A DNA stretch of 41,319 nucleotides from Acidobacteriota bacterium (GCA_016201275.1 JACQDB010000011.1:1-41319); one strand, 5' to 3'; positions 1-8,263 are shown, counted from the first letter of the stretch. A program made the numbers and translations. Notes: a model not told the origin generated them from the sequence alone.

Positions 1-72
1 CTCACGGCCTCGGCTCGCAGTTGCTGGATTTTTCAACGGCGCAGCAGCCTGATTTCATTGGCTGTTTCACCC

Positions 73-190
73 CTTGGAATGATTGAACCTCAGCTTGTTG
101 AGGTGAGGTTAGGTTAAATGTCATGTTCACAGACCGTACAGATAAGAGATTGAACCTCAGCTTGTTGAGGTGAGGTTCAATCATTCCAAG
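73..190. repeat. 118-bp inverted repeat containing two identical 30-bp direct repeats
   Basis: The arms 73-92 (cttggaatgattgaacctca) and 171-190 are perfect 20-bp reverse complements. Inside, a 30-bp unit starting gattgaacctcagc occurs identically at 81-110 and 148-177. Each unit is itself weakly palindromic (aacctca ... tgaggtt), so several alternative hairpins are possible. This looks like a small palindromic or MITE-like intergenic element. No coding potential is associated with it. Confidence 0.75.
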
Positions 191-304
191 CGCGAGCCGC
201 AACGTCAGCGCTTGATTGGTGTGGTTCAATTTGAAATTGTACAAAGTCGAGCTTAGGATTGTGGATAAAATAACCTGCAAAACTTGAGTGCTTTTCCCAT
301 GCCC

Positions 305-337
305 TGTACGGGCGACCACCGCAGGGCCGCCCGTACA
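305..337. repeat. Short hairpin, REP-like
   Basis: The arms tgtacgggcg (305-314) and cgcccgtaca (328-337) are perfect 10-bp reverse complements around a 13-nt loop. It has no following T-run and no adjacent stop codon, so a repetitive extragenic palindrome is more likely than a terminator. Confidence 0.55.
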
Positions 338-632
338 AGGTTGCACTTTATTTCTGCCACAATCCTTATTGGTGCGGTAGTTTTTTTCCGCTGTCGGCTC
401 CGTAAACAAAAGCCTTGATGCAACCGACCTTCTTTTACAGACGCATTGACAGAACCTCGACCCGGCAGTAAAGTTGCCGCATTCATCGCCTCCACCGGGT
501 TTGGCAACCTAGCTTTCTGGTGGCGGAAAGTTCAAGCGGTCAGCAAAAATAGTTTTCGGAAATGAGCCAGCGGCTGGTGAAATTCACGGCCAAGCGTTGG
601 TCGTTCCCGCAACCCAAAAGGAGAAATGCACG

Positions 633-1619
633 ATGTGGTACATCAGTTTTCAAGGCGAAGGCGATGGCGATGTGAACAACATTCTGGTTTATCACGACAA
701 CGGCGAGGCGCATTCACAAGCGAATCTTTTGCCCACCGGCGGCGACAATCCCAAGCTCAATGAGATTCGCGGTTTCGCCCTCGTCGGCGATTTGCTTTAT
801 GTGGTCAACGCCCATAAATCCGCCAGCCAGATTCTGCTGTATCAACAAGGCAAGGACGACGCTTATACTTTTCAAAACATCTTCGCGTCCATGGCAACCA
901 TAAATTCGATTCTGCATCCTTACGATTTGACCTTTGATTCGCAGGGCAATTGTTATGTTTCCAGCCAGGACACCAATGTTGTGACCGCGTTGCAACCGAG
1001 TGGCGCGGCAATGCCGGTCGCCTCAATTTTGCAACAGCAGTTTCCGGCTCCGGCTGAATTTTTAGCGGGAACCTTCGTTGCTTCTTCGGTGCCTTCGGTT
1101 GCCGCTTCCACTACCACGCCGCCGCCTGCGTTGGCGATTCCGCAGGGCTTGGAAGCCTTGTTGGTAGCGGGTTCGATCAGCAACTCGGTGCGCGGTGTGC
1201 TGGCTTATGACGATTACCTGTACGTTGCCGATGAACCCGCAGGGGTCGTGAAAGTGTATGCGCTGGCGACCGGCGCATGGTATGGAGAGATTGCTGGCGA
1301 CAACTTGAGTGCGCCCGTGCAATTGCTGATGAACGGCACGACCTTGTACATAGGCAGCACTGGCAATGACAGCATTGTTTGTTGCGACCTGTCGCAAGGC
1401 GCGCCCCTTGGCAAAGTCGCGCCTTGCGATTTTATCAACGGCGAAGTGAAGCACGTTTCCGGCATGGCTTTTGATGGCGACGGCTATTTTTATGCGGCAG
1501 ACCGCAAGGCACAGAAGATTTTGAAATTCACTGCGGAGGGCGTGGCGCTTGGCACCTTCATCAGCAATTTGCCCGACGACCCGGAGTTCATTCTCTACGT
1601 TCCCAAAAGCGATGACTGA
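633..1619 (+). CDS. Beta-propeller (NHL/SMP-30-like) protein
   Basis: The product is about 328 residues. It has repeated blocks of the type hydrophobic-YVVN/YVAD/YIGS/YAAD followed by a short turn and a second strand, for example LLYVVNAH, NCYVSSQD, YLYVADEP, TLYIGSTG and YFYAADRK. This is the pattern of NHL or SMP-30-like propeller blades. The ATG at 633 is chosen because aaaaggag lies 10 nt upstream; the frame is open further upstream to a TTG at 597. No signal peptide is visible, so it may be cytoplasmic. A Pro/Thr/Ala-rich linker interrupts the middle (near residues 150-175). No catalytic residues can be assigned. The fold is fairly secure but the function is unknown. Confidence 0.8.
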   Translation: MWYISFQGEGDGDVNNILVYHDNGEAHSQANLLPTGGDNPKLNEIRGFALVGDLLYVVNAHKSASQILLYQQGKDDAYTFQNIFASMATINSILHPYDLTFDSQGNCYVSSQDTNVVTALQPSGAAMPVASILQQQFPAPAEFLAGTFVASSVPSVAASTTTPPPALAIPQGLEALLVAGSISNSVRGVLAYDDYLYVADEPAGVVKVYALATGAWYGEIAGDNLSAPVQLLMNGTTLYIGSTGNDSIVCCDLSQGAPLGKVAPCDFINGEVKHVSGMAFDGDGYFYAADRKAQKILKFTAEGVALGTFISNLPDDPEFILYVPKSDD

Positions 1620-1746
1620 TGGCTTTGACCGGCACCTCTCCTGTGACTTGGCAGGTTCGACCAATTTTGCGACAAGCCTTCACAAACTGAAAAATTGATT
1701 TAAGCTATAACTCTCACCAATCCATCTCGAACAGGAAAATATTTTT

Positions 1747-2253
1747 ATGAAAGAAGCGTATCAACAATTTGGCAATCGCTTTGCGGCGGCAGTGGTCGCC
1801 AAAGATTATGTCACCGCGCACTCCCTGCTGGCCGCTTGGTTGCAACCGAAAGTCACCGTAGCAAAGTTGCAGGAGATGATTGAAAAAGAGATTAGCGAAG
1901 TGTGCGCGGCGGCGGAACTCGACGAACTGGTTTACCCAGAGACTTGGAGTCTAGACGGCAATAGCTCGACGGTTGAAGAGTTAAAAGAGCCGCATTCGTA
2001 TATCTCGACGCGCAACAGCGGCTGGCTGGGCGCAGAGCGACCCAACTATTCCAGCGCCGGAGACCTGCTGAAACCGCTTGCCGATGAAGTCACTGCCGAC
2101 AATTTCCGCCAGTGGATGTGCATACAGTTTATGCCCACTGAAGAAGCGCAGAACGATTTGGACATAGATGCGTTTCTGGATTTCTGGATGGCCGTAGTGG
2201 AGGTGGATGGTCAACTGCAAATCGGCTACTTCGAGTTGGAAGACCCCGATTAG
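1747..2253 (+). CDS. Hypothetical protein (168 aa)
   Basis: A soluble acidic protein without signal peptide or membrane segment. The N-terminus (FGNRFAAAVVAKDYVTAHSL) resembles the opening helix of proteins that accumulate or process small substrates (NTF2-like), but this is only a resemblance. The C-terminal half is rich in Asp, Trp and Phe and ends in FELEDPD. A weak ribosome site (agga) lies 12 nt before the ATG. Its TAG stop overlaps the left terminal repeat of the element at 2252-2615. The gene converges on the PilZ gene downstream. I do not recognise the family. Confidence 0.7.
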   Translation: MKEAYQQFGNRFAAAVVAKDYVTAHSLLAAWLQPKVTVAKLQEMIEKEISEVCAAAELDELVYPETWSLDGNSSTVEELKEPHSYISTRNSGWLGAERPNYSSAGDLLKPLADEVTADNFRQWMCIQFMPTEEAQNDLDIDAFLDFWMAVVEVDGQLQIGYFELEDPD

Positions 2254-2379
2254 GAAAGCCGACCAAAGTAAAAAGGCCAAAGTAAAAAAGGAGAGTCGCA
2301 GGCTGTACCGCATGACGACAAACTTTTTGGCAACGACAAACTTGTAACTGCCCAGCCTGGTTGTGAGAGTCGAGTTCGG

Positions 2380-2446
2380 TGTGGCGGTGCCGCTTTGAGG
2401 TGCGGCGAGTCTATGACTCGCCGCACCTCAAAGCGGCACCGCCACA
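2380..2446. repeat. Perfect 32-bp-arm hairpin (copy 1)
   Basis: The left arm 2380-2411 and right arm 2415-2446 are perfect reverse complements around the 3-nt loop tat. The core is ggcggtgccgctttgaggtg. Outside it, cccagcc (2351-2357) and ggctggg (2453-2459) form a further inverted pair. A second copy with compensating changes, in inverted orientation, is at 23503-23569. Confidence 0.9.
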
Positions 2447-2463
2447 AGCACGGGCTGGGAAGT

Positions 2464-2566
2464 TAGAGCGATGTCGCATAAATGGATTTTCTATCCAGAT
2501 ATTGTAGGTGATGGTCTGACCATCTACAACATATGGGTTGTTGCTGGAATTCTGCGACACCCTCTA
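2464..2566. mobile_element. TA-flanked MITE (copy 1)
   Basis: A 99-bp element is bounded by TA dinucleotides at 2464-2465 and 2565-2566. Its ends gagcgatgtcgca and tgcgacaccctc are imperfect inverted repeats. The reverse complement of 23589-23686 is clearly homologous along its length; shared strings include cataaatggat, tccagatattgt and gttgctggaattctgcgaca. TA target duplication and short terminal repeats fit a non-autonomous IS630/Tc1-mariner derivative. Confidence 0.75.
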
Positions 2567-2625
2567 GTTACAAAAACTTTTGGCCTTTTTACTTTTTGCT
2601 TTGGCCGGCTTTCCTGAATCAGTTC

Positions 2626-3879
2626 TCACCGTGCGCCGTTAGCGTTGAGTAGATTGAGGCAAAGGCGTTCGACGCCATCTTTGCCAACAAAACGATTGCA
2701 CACTGCCGCCACCGCGCTGTCATTGTTTGCCATATAGGTTACGCGCACATAATCGAAGTCGCTCGGCGCATTTCTGACCGCCACTCTTAACCCGCTGCGG
2801 CTGACATCTTCGGTGGTGGCAAATTCGGTCTGAACCAGTTTCATATATTGATTCAGGTATTCAATCGCCACCGACTCCGAACGCGCCTGACGCGGCTCTC
2901 TGCGGCGATTGGCTCCCAGCCACGTCGTGGTCTGGAAAATTCCCCAGGGGCGTTCCAGATAACCCGCCGGTGGATGCTCGCCCAATAATTCGACGCCGAC
3001 AATTCGCAAACCGTTTTTGGGCGGCGCAACTCGTCGCACAATTGCATAGACGCTGTAACTGTTATCGGCGAAACTGTGGGTTCGCAATTTCGTCGGCATC
3101 GGCAAAGTCAAATGCAGCACCGTGCCTTGGGGGATGCGTGTACGCATCTGTATGCCGACGCCAAACCGGCTGACATCAACCGCCTTGGCAATCTCGTGCC
3201 ACTTCTCGCGTTTGCGATCATAGCCGGTGACATAGACCGGAATGGTGAGTTGAAATCGTGGCCCACGTCGGCGTTCCTCGAGGCTGGCTTCTTTTGCCAG
3301 AGTTGTGCCGATGGGTTTTTGCGTCGCTATCGCTTGGAGTTCCACATCGTTTTCCAGCGTAACCGTTCTGGGGTCTCTGGTCATCTCCGTCAGTTGGGCT
3401 TTCGGTTTCTCTTCGGTTTTCTCTAGAGGGTTCTCTGCGCTTGTGAGGGGCGGCGGTTCTGGCGGTGGGCATTGCAGTTTCGGCAAGATTACGGCGTTGA
3501 ACGACAAGGGCGCAGTGGTGCGCCTGGACAGCGAATTGTCATATTCAACTCGCTTGCCATAGTTCAATAGAATCGCGCCTGCCTGCGAGATTTCCTTGAT
3601 CGCCTGTTTAATTCGTTGATGCATCTCGCTGGGCATCTTCAAGTGTACGGGGCTATTGGTCGGTGCCAATATGGCCAGCAAATGTCTGTAGGCTTGGCTG
3701 ATCTGCTCCGTAGTCGCCGAGCGGCTGATATTCAAGACCTGATAATAGGTGATAGCCTGCTCCACTCGATCCAGAAGTTGTTCGAGTTTCCAGTAATAGG
3801 CACTGGCATATTCGCCACTGGTCATAGAATTTGCACTACTTCCCTTTGCCTCGAAAGGCACCTTGGTTCGTTCGTCCAT
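2626..3879 (-). CDS. J-like/tandem PilZ-domain protein
   Basis: The product is 417 residues from the ATG at 3879, which is preceded by AGAGG about 8 nt upstream. Residues 44-115 resemble a DnaJ J-domain (YYQVLNISRSATTEQISQAY ... GKRVEYDNS), but the HPD tripeptide is absent (LAPTNS in its place), so it should not stimulate Hsp70. A Pro-rich linker follows. There are two PilZ domains: residues 203-303 with RRGPR (204-208) and DVSRFG (235-240), and residues 325-414 with RREPR (326-330) and DVSRSG (358-363). Both keep the RxxxR and [D/N]xSxxG c-di-GMP motifs. It is a likely cytoplasmic c-di-GMP receptor; its partner is unknown. A diguanylate cyclase with a matching promoter lies 2.7 kb away on the same strand. 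Confidence 0.88.
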   Translation of the reverse strand: MDERTKVPFEAKGSSANSMTSGEYASAYYWKLEQLLDRVEQAITYYQVLNISRSATTEQISQAYRHLLAILAPTNSPVHLKMPSEMHQRIKQAIKEISQAGAILLNYGKRVEYDNSLSRRTTAPLSFNAVILPKLQCPPPEPPPLTSAENPLEKTEEKPKAQLTEMTRDPRTVTLENDVELQAIATQKPIGTTLAKEASLEERRRGPRFQLTIPVYVTGYDRKREKWHEIAKAVDVSRFGVGIQMRTRIPQGTVLHLTLPMPTKLRTHSFADNSYSVYAIVRRVAPPKNGLRIVGVELLGEHPPAGYLERPWGIFQTTTWLGANRRREPRQARSESVAIEYLNQYMKLVQTEFATTEDVSRSGLRVAVRNAPSDFDYVRVTYMANNDSAVAAVCNRFVGKDGVERLCLNLLNANGAR

Positions 3880-3918
3880 AGTGTTACCTCTTGCAGCTTG
3901 ATTAAGAAAAACATCCCG

Positions 3919-3946
3919 ATTGTAAAATAACCCCGGCAAAGGTCAA
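3919..3946 (-). promoter_or_regulatory. Sigma70-like promoter of the PilZ gene
   Basis: Read on the minus strand, TTGACC (3941-3946) is followed after 16 nt by TACAAT (3919-3924). The distance to the start codon at 3879 implies a leader of about 35 nt. The match to the sigma70 consensus is close. It is nearly the same as the promoter of the diguanylate cyclase gene (8236-8263). Confidence 0.65.
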
Positions 3947-4032
3947 TACAAATCAACAGGGATTTTTCAGCCTGCGGTTGAGAATAAAACCAGCGCGAGC
4001 GGTCGAGCTTGGCAACGCTTTGATGCCGCAAA

Positions 4033-4095
4033 AACCGCTTGCCCCGGCAACCAGTCCACTGGCGCGAAGTGGGCAGGCTGCCGAGGCAAGCGGTT
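4033..4095. repeat. Inverted repeat beside the IPT remnant
   Basis: Arms 4033-4052 (aaccgcttgccccggcaacc) and 4076-4095 match as reverse complements at 18 of 20 positions. It lies just beyond the stop codon of the minus-strand IPT fragment, so it could be a former terminator hairpin or a REP element. Confidence 0.6.
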
Positions 4096-4106
4096 CGCCA
4101 CACCCT

Positions 4107-4322
4107 TTACGAGCGAGTGAAGGAAAGCGGAGCCGAGCGCGTGCCATTCGGATTCAGCACCGCAAGCTGTACAGTCGTGCCGCTGGCAATAAATTTTCCC
4201 GCCTGCTTCGCAATCAACAAAGTCGAGGGATTGATGGCATCGTTAGCGGTCTTTTGCGTTTGACCATTCACTTCGATTTTCGCGCCGCTTTGAAAACCAA
4301 AACTCGTCATCTTATATTGCAA
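4107..4322 (-). pseudogene. IPT/TIG-domain fragment
   Basis: A 71-codon minus-strand frame ends in a coherent IPT/TIG-like pattern: FGFQSGAKIEVNGQ, then STLLIAKQAGKFIASGT, then VQLAVLNPNGTRSAPLSFTR. This is the C-terminal two thirds of one such beta-sandwich domain. These domains occur in multidomain secreted proteins, and here no signal peptide or other domain remains. The frame runs into palindromic repeat sequence just upstream (from 4344), so the 5' part was probably lost through repeat insertion or deletion. The peptide resemblance is by eye. Confidence 0.55.
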
Positions 4323-4343
4323 TTGCGTGCGTGTCAGTAGCCC

Positions 4344-4392
4344 GACCGTGAGGGAGGCTTGCGTGCGAATCCAAGCCCTCCCTCACGGTCTT
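4344..4392. repeat. Palindrome gaccgtgagggagg
   Basis: The arms 4344-4361 (gaccgtgagggaggcttg) and 4374-4392 are reverse complements except for one extra base. It directly precedes the larger nested repeat at 4391-4676. Confidence 0.65.
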
Positions 4393-4676
4393 ACTTTTAC
4401 CCATATCTTGTGCGCTTGTGATTAACAATTGATCCGTTAGTCCGCGAAGCGGGCGATAGCATATAGCCCAGGGTGACGCACAGCGGAACCCTGGGTAGCA
4501 AAGGAGCATGACGAGCGCTGACGCACTGGGCTTTATGCTAACGTCCGCTTCGCGGGCTAGCGAGAGATGGTTTCGCATTTACCCAGCGCTGACGCACTGG
4601 GCTATATGCTATCGCCCACTTCGCGGGCTAAAAAACTATCGCAGTTGATGAAGTTCTGACTTATGGGTAAAAGTAA
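4391..4676. repeat. Nested inverted repeats (REP-like cluster)
   Basis: The outer arms ttacttttacccata (4391-4405) and 4662-4676 are perfect reverse complements. Inside them, 4438-4485 and 4586-4630 form a second inverted pair that matches at nearly all positions over about 35 bp, with the common string gggcgatagcatatagccca. A third partial copy, in the orientation of the right arm, lies at 4513-4562 (agcgctgacgcactgggct). The layout is outer palindrome, inner palindrome and an internal extra arm, as expected for a multiplying extragenic palindrome. Confidence 0.75.
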
Positions 4677-4677
4677 G

Positions 4678-4710
4678 GGTTGAGAGGCGGTCTGTGCCCG
4701 CCTCTCAACC
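4678..4710. repeat. Perfect 13-bp-arm hairpin
   Basis: ggttgagaggcgg (4678-4690) and ccgcctctcaacc (4698-4710) are perfect reverse complements around the loop tctgtgc. It is immediately next to the nested repeats and is not followed by a T-run. Confidence 0.75.
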
Positions 4711-4975
4711 AATCGCACACCTATAGTGCATTGCCCTTGCAGGGCGGCGAACCGGAAACTTCTTTTTGCTGGCGTCGCACTTTTCATTGCACCGCCACGC
4801 CTGAAGAATCGGGCCGCCATTTTGTGCCGCCTGCTGGACTGCGATATACTGGCGAAGAATTGTCTGGCAGCGGATAAATTTTTTATAGCCAGGTTTGGTT
4901 TTGAATCATTTGCATAAGAGGTGAAAAGCATACCGTTTAAGAAAGGATTCTTTTGCTCTGATCCTTGAGTCCCCT

Positions 4976-6538
4976 GTGAAAATTTCTCTACAGACCAAAA
5001 TCATTGCCTTGATCGCTGCCTTTCTGTCTGTCGCCGCGTTTCTCTATTTTTATCATCACGGCATGACCAATCTTTATGGCGATGGGTTGGCGCATCTCAA
5101 CATCGCTCGCAAAGTGGTGGACAGTCCCGACGATTCGCTGTGGCAAAGATATGTGCAGATTGGTTCGCCGTGGTTGCCACTGCAAACCGTTTTGCTGCTG
5201 CCGCTGGTGGCCAACGACTCCTTGTGGCGCAGCGGCGTTGCCGGAAGCCTGCTGTCTATGCTGGGTTTCGTGATCACGGCGGTGACGCTGTTTCAGTTAT
5301 CGAAAAATCTCTACGCCAGAGAGCGCGATGATTATCAAACGCTGTTGCCGCTTGTGACCTTTGCCATCTTCGTTTTGAATCCGAGCGCTTTGTTTATGCA
5401 ATCAACCCCAATGACCGAACTGGTGTTTATGGCGGCGATCTCTGTAGCGGTGTGGTGCTTGCAGGCGTGGGCGAATCAGCCGACCGGGAAACGCTTGATG
5501 GTTGCAGCGCTGGCGATGACTGTCGCAACTATGTCGCGTTATGAAGCGTGGTCTATGGCGGCAATAGCCTGCGTTCTGGTGTTGCTATTGGCGACGGGAA
5601 ATATCAAAGACAAGCTCAAACAGACGGCGATGTTTTCTTGCATCGTTGCCGTTGCGCCGCTTTATTGGCTGTGGCACAACTGGGAAATTTACGGCGACGC
5701 GCTGTGGTTTTTGACCGGCCCGTATTCGGCGCGTGGCATCTATCTGCAAAATCGCGTCAACCTCGGCTGGTCGAAAATCTTTGTCGGCAATGCGCCGCTA
5801 GATGTCTTGCTGATGCTGGTCACGGTGGCTGCCTGTACGGGCTTGCTGTTGATTCCGCTGGCCGGTTGTGGCTTCATTCGTTTGCTCAAGCAGCCGCGCC
5901 GCGCCGCGTTGCGCTACGCGCCGACCGGCTTGTTACTCGTGCCGTTCCTGTTTCATTGCTTCAGCCTGTATCGCGGCGAGATTCAAATCTTCCCCCTGAG
6001 CGCTTTCGGCCTGTTCAACGTGCGCTATGGCTTGCCGCACTTGTTAAGCATAGCGTTGTTTGCGCCAGCGGTGATTCCGCTGCTGCAACGCTTTGGCAAA
6101 ACCGTTTCTGTATTGATGGTCGCAACGCTGATCTTTTTGCAATACGGCTATTTGATTGCTGATGGCGTATCGCAACTGGCGGTTTATCAGGAAGGCTATC
6201 GCAACGGCGTGAATGCCAAACCGGCGAGGCAATGGGCGGTGATGGCGGCATATTTGCGCGCTCATCCGCCGCCGGGGACGGTCTGGATGCAGAGCGGTTC
6301 GCTTGGCCCTGTGGTGTCGCAGGGCGGACTGCGCTTTTCACAACTCATACATGAAGGCACGGCGCGCTGGCATCAAATCAACGACGCAGTGCCGCAAGAT
6401 GTGACGACCATCGTGATCGAAAAGGGCGACGCGCTCGAGGCGCGATTGCGTCAACAACAGGCCTTGAGTCTTGAGGTTTCCCGAAATTTTCAAGAGACCT
6501 TTGCCGCCGGCGACATTCGTTTATTACAGCGCAAATAG
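4976..6538 (+). CDS. GT-C/ArnT-PMT-like membrane glycosyltransferase
   Basis: A 520-residue polytopic membrane protein. A first helix (residues 8-27) is followed by an outer loop LYGDGLAHLNIARKVVDS with Asp36, the place of the acidic catalytic residue in GT-C enzymes of the GT39/GT83 type. About ten further hydrophobic segments follow, then a soluble C-terminal part (from about residue 420). Such enzymes move sugar or mannosyl groups from lipid-linked donors on the outer face of the inner membrane. The start is a GTG at 4976 without a clear ribosome site; a later ATG (codon 30) would cut into the first helix. Substrate unknown. It stands alone between the repeat gap and the convergent cyclase gene. 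Confidence 0.75.
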   Translation: MKISLQTKIIALIAAFLSVAAFLYFYHHGMTNLYGDGLAHLNIARKVVDSPDDSLWQRYVQIGSPWLPLQTVLLLPLVANDSLWRSGVAGSLLSMLGFVITAVTLFQLSKNLYARERDDYQTLLPLVTFAIFVLNPSALFMQSTPMTELVFMAAISVAVWCLQAWANQPTGKRLMVAALAMTVATMSRYEAWSMAAIACVLVLLLATGNIKDKLKQTAMFSCIVAVAPLYWLWHNWEIYGDALWFLTGPYSARGIYLQNRVNLGWSKIFVGNAPLDVLLMLVTVAACTGLLLIPLAGCGFIRLLKQPRRAALRYAPTGLLLVPFLFHCFSLYRGEIQIFPLSAFGLFNVRYGLPHLLSIALFAPAVIPLLQRFGKTVSVLMVATLIFLQYGYLIADGVSQLAVYQEGYRNGVNAKPARQWAVMAAYLRAHPPPGTVWMQSGSLGPVVSQGGLRFSQLIHEGTARWHQINDAVPQDVTTIVIEKGDALEARLRQQQALSLEVSRNFQETFAAGDIRLLQRK

Positions 6539-6576
6539 ATTGCCGTTGAACCGCGAAGGCGCAGGCAGGCGTAGCC

Positions 6577-8178
6577 TCAGGCGAGTTGCAATTCCGGTTT
6601 TGGCACAAAGGTCATGACGCGATTGCGCCCCGATTCTTTGGCCAGATACATGGCTTGGTCGGCCTTTTCAATCAAATCTTCTTTGGAGTTGGCGCAGAAC
6701 GGATAAGTGGCCACGCCTATGCTGGCGGTAATCTGGCCGATTTTCGGCAACGGCGTCGAGGCGATATTGTTTCGCAGGCGTTCGGCTAAGAGCAAGGCTT
6801 CATCGAGAGTGCATCTGGGCAACACCAGGACAAATTCTTCGCCGCCATAACGGGCGCATATATCGGCAGTGCGAATCGTCTGTTTCATGATTTGCGCGAT
6901 ATGCACCAGCGCCGCGTCTCCGGCACGATGGCCGTAGGTGTCGTTGATTTTTTTCAGGCGATCCAGGTCGAGCAAAATCAGTGACACAACATCGTGATGG
7001 CGCTCCGCCATTTTAATTTCGCGGTCCAGAGACACTTGAAAGAAGCGATAATTGAACAAGCCGGTGAGCGAATCGGTAATCGCCTGAGTTTGCATCTGGC
7101 GAAACAACCGCGCATGGCTGATGGCGACAGCCAGTTGGTCGGATACGGTTTTGATCATCAAGATTTCTTCGTCTTCCCACAAACGCCCCGGCGTGTCGTC
7201 GTCAACGACCAGCGCGCCGATGCTGGCATTATGATACTTGACGGGAATTTCCAGCGTGCCAGGTTTCAAATAACTTTCCAACGATTCGACCGGCGCAACC
7301 AGTGGCCCGGTGCGATAGCGTTTGCCGGACTGATAAAAACTATAAGTTTTCTGTACCTCTTTGGGCGCTTCGACAACGGGGCCAGCGGCATTGCCATTGG
7401 TCGAATTCTCTTCTGTAGGTTTGCTCTTGCCTTTCCATAACAGCAATTCGGTGCTTTTGGCTTTCAATGCCTGCCCGACTTCTTCGACCGCCGATTGTAA
7501 GACGTTTTCGATTTCCAAGGTGTTGGAAATTGTATAGCTGATGCGATTGGTGGCCATCTCCAATTCATTCTGGCGCTGCATCAACATCGCCAGCTTGGTG
7601 GTCAGCGAAAAGCCCAGTTTCCAAGAGATGCGGTTGGGCGTAGAAGTATTGAGCAGAGACTCGAACTGTCCGCGCTCCTGCGGATTCAAGGCGATGATTT
7701 TCGCCATCAAATATTCAATCGCGGTAAACACTACGTTGGCATCAAACGACCACATCATTTCATAGGTCTTAATCGGCTGCGCGGTTTCTTCGGTCAGCGC
7801 GGTTGACACCAGCAGGCCGCAAAAACGGTCGTTCAAGACCAGTATGAACGAGCCGCTTTCCATGGCGTGATAAGCGCTCTCTTCAATCGCGGTCAACTTG
7901 GGAAAATGCATGGGCAACCACTCGCGGGTCGGGCAATCGCTGAGGCAGGAAAATAGATAGACTTGTGAAGCGGTCGAGCAGAGTTTGGCTAGACGTTTCT
8001 GTTCCAATTGGGGATTGCCGCGCGGACATTGACCTTTGACCACCAGCGCCGGAAGTTTATTTTCGGTCACCACATCTTCAAAATAACGCACCAGGCGTCT
8101 GAGGGTTTGCTCGTTGCAGCGTACCGGAGCAAACTCTTCGCTGTGTTGACTCGCTAAAAAATGAAACAGGGAGTACAT
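6577..8178 (-). CDS. Diguanylate cyclase, DICT-GAF-GGDEF
   Basis: A 533-residue cytoplasmic protein expected to make c-di-GMP from two GTP. The N-terminal part (about 25-165) fits a DICT sensory domain, including REWLPM and YEMMWSFDANVVFTAIEYL. A coiled stretch (about 198-225) leads into a GAF domain (about 215-355, ending in QLAVAISHARLF). The GGDEF domain (about 365-525) has LLDLDRLKKIND, the active-site motif GGEEF (445-449) and an inhibitory-site RTAD (436-439) at the correct 5-residue spacing. Catalysis and product inhibition should both be intact. The ATG at 8178 has a weak ribosome site. A strong promoter lies upstream (8236-8263). DICT assignment is by pattern only. Confidence 0.9.
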   Translation of the reverse strand: MYSLFHFLASQHSEEFAPVRCNEQTLRRLVRYFEDVVTENKLPALVVKGQCPRGNPQLEQKRLAKLCSTASQVYLFSCLSDCPTREWLPMHFPKLTAIEESAYHAMESGSFILVLNDRFCGLLVSTALTEETAQPIKTYEMMWSFDANVVFTAIEYLMAKIIALNPQERGQFESLLNTSTPNRISWKLGFSLTTKLAMLMQRQNELEMATNRISYTISNTLEIENVLQSAVEEVGQALKAKSTELLLWKGKSKPTEENSTNGNAAGPVVEAPKEVQKTYSFYQSGKRYRTGPLVAPVESLESYLKPGTLEIPVKYHNASIGALVVDDDTPGRLWEDEEILMIKTVSDQLAVAISHARLFRQMQTQAITDSLTGLFNYRFFQVSLDREIKMAERHHDVVSLILLDLDRLKKINDTYGHRAGDAALVHIAQIMKQTIRTADICARYGGEEFVLVLPRCTLDEALLLAERLRNNIASTPLPKIGQITASIGVATYPFCANSKEDLIEKADQAMYLAKESGRNRVMTFVPKPELQLA

Positions 8179-8235
8179 AAATATAATACCCTGACATGAA
8201 TAGACGTAAGGGCCTGGTGCATGTGTCTGAAAAAG

Positions 8236-8263
8236 ATTGTACCGTGAGAATGGTTCCTGTCAA
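8236..8263 (-). promoter_or_regulatory. Sigma70-like promoter of the cyclase gene
   Basis: On the minus strand TTGACA (8258-8263) is separated by 16 nt from TACAAT (8236-8241). This is a close consensus match and leaves a leader of about 50 nt before the ATG at 8178. Confidence 0.7.

Larger units (their letters stand above)
1..632. other. Window-edge gap without a supported gene
   Basis: No convincing coding sequence is seen on either strand before the beta-propeller gene. The open frames on the minus strand here run through inverted repeats and have unlike-protein composition. The stretch contains two repeat structures, listed separately (73-190 and 305-337). A gene continuing from outside the window cannot be excluded for the first bases. 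Confidence 0.5.
2252..2615. mobile_element. Composite palindromic element between convergent genes
   Basis: The outer arms are near-perfect inverted repeats: 2252-2283 (aggaaagccgaccaaag...) and 2576-2615. They match except for one substitution region and an 8-nt insertion in the right arm. The element fills almost the whole gap between two convergent stop codons. It encloses two further structures, a long hairpin (2380-2446) and a TA-bounded miniature element (2464-2566). No transposase gene is present. It may be a nested set of non-autonomous elements that also serves as a bidirectional terminator. Confidence 0.65.
3947..4975. other. Repeat-rich gap with a gene remnant
   Basis: Between the divergent PilZ and glycosyltransferase genes no intact gene is supported. 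The stretch holds an inverted repeat (4033-4095), a decayed IPT/TIG fragment (4107-4322), several nested palindromes (4344-4710) and about 260 bp before the glycosyltransferase in which no structure was recognised. Confidence 0.6.

Noticed and set aside
253-507. 84-codon minus-strand frame near the window start
   Set aside because: It overlaps a palindrome, has no ribosome site and no family-like sequence.
1062-1664. 200-codon minus-strand frame across the beta-propeller gene
   Set aside because: The plus-strand frame has propeller repeats and a ribosome site; the antisense frame has neither.
4602-4931. 109-codon minus-strand frame before the glycosyltransferase
   Set aside because: It reads through REP-like repeats and hairpins and shows no protein-like pattern.
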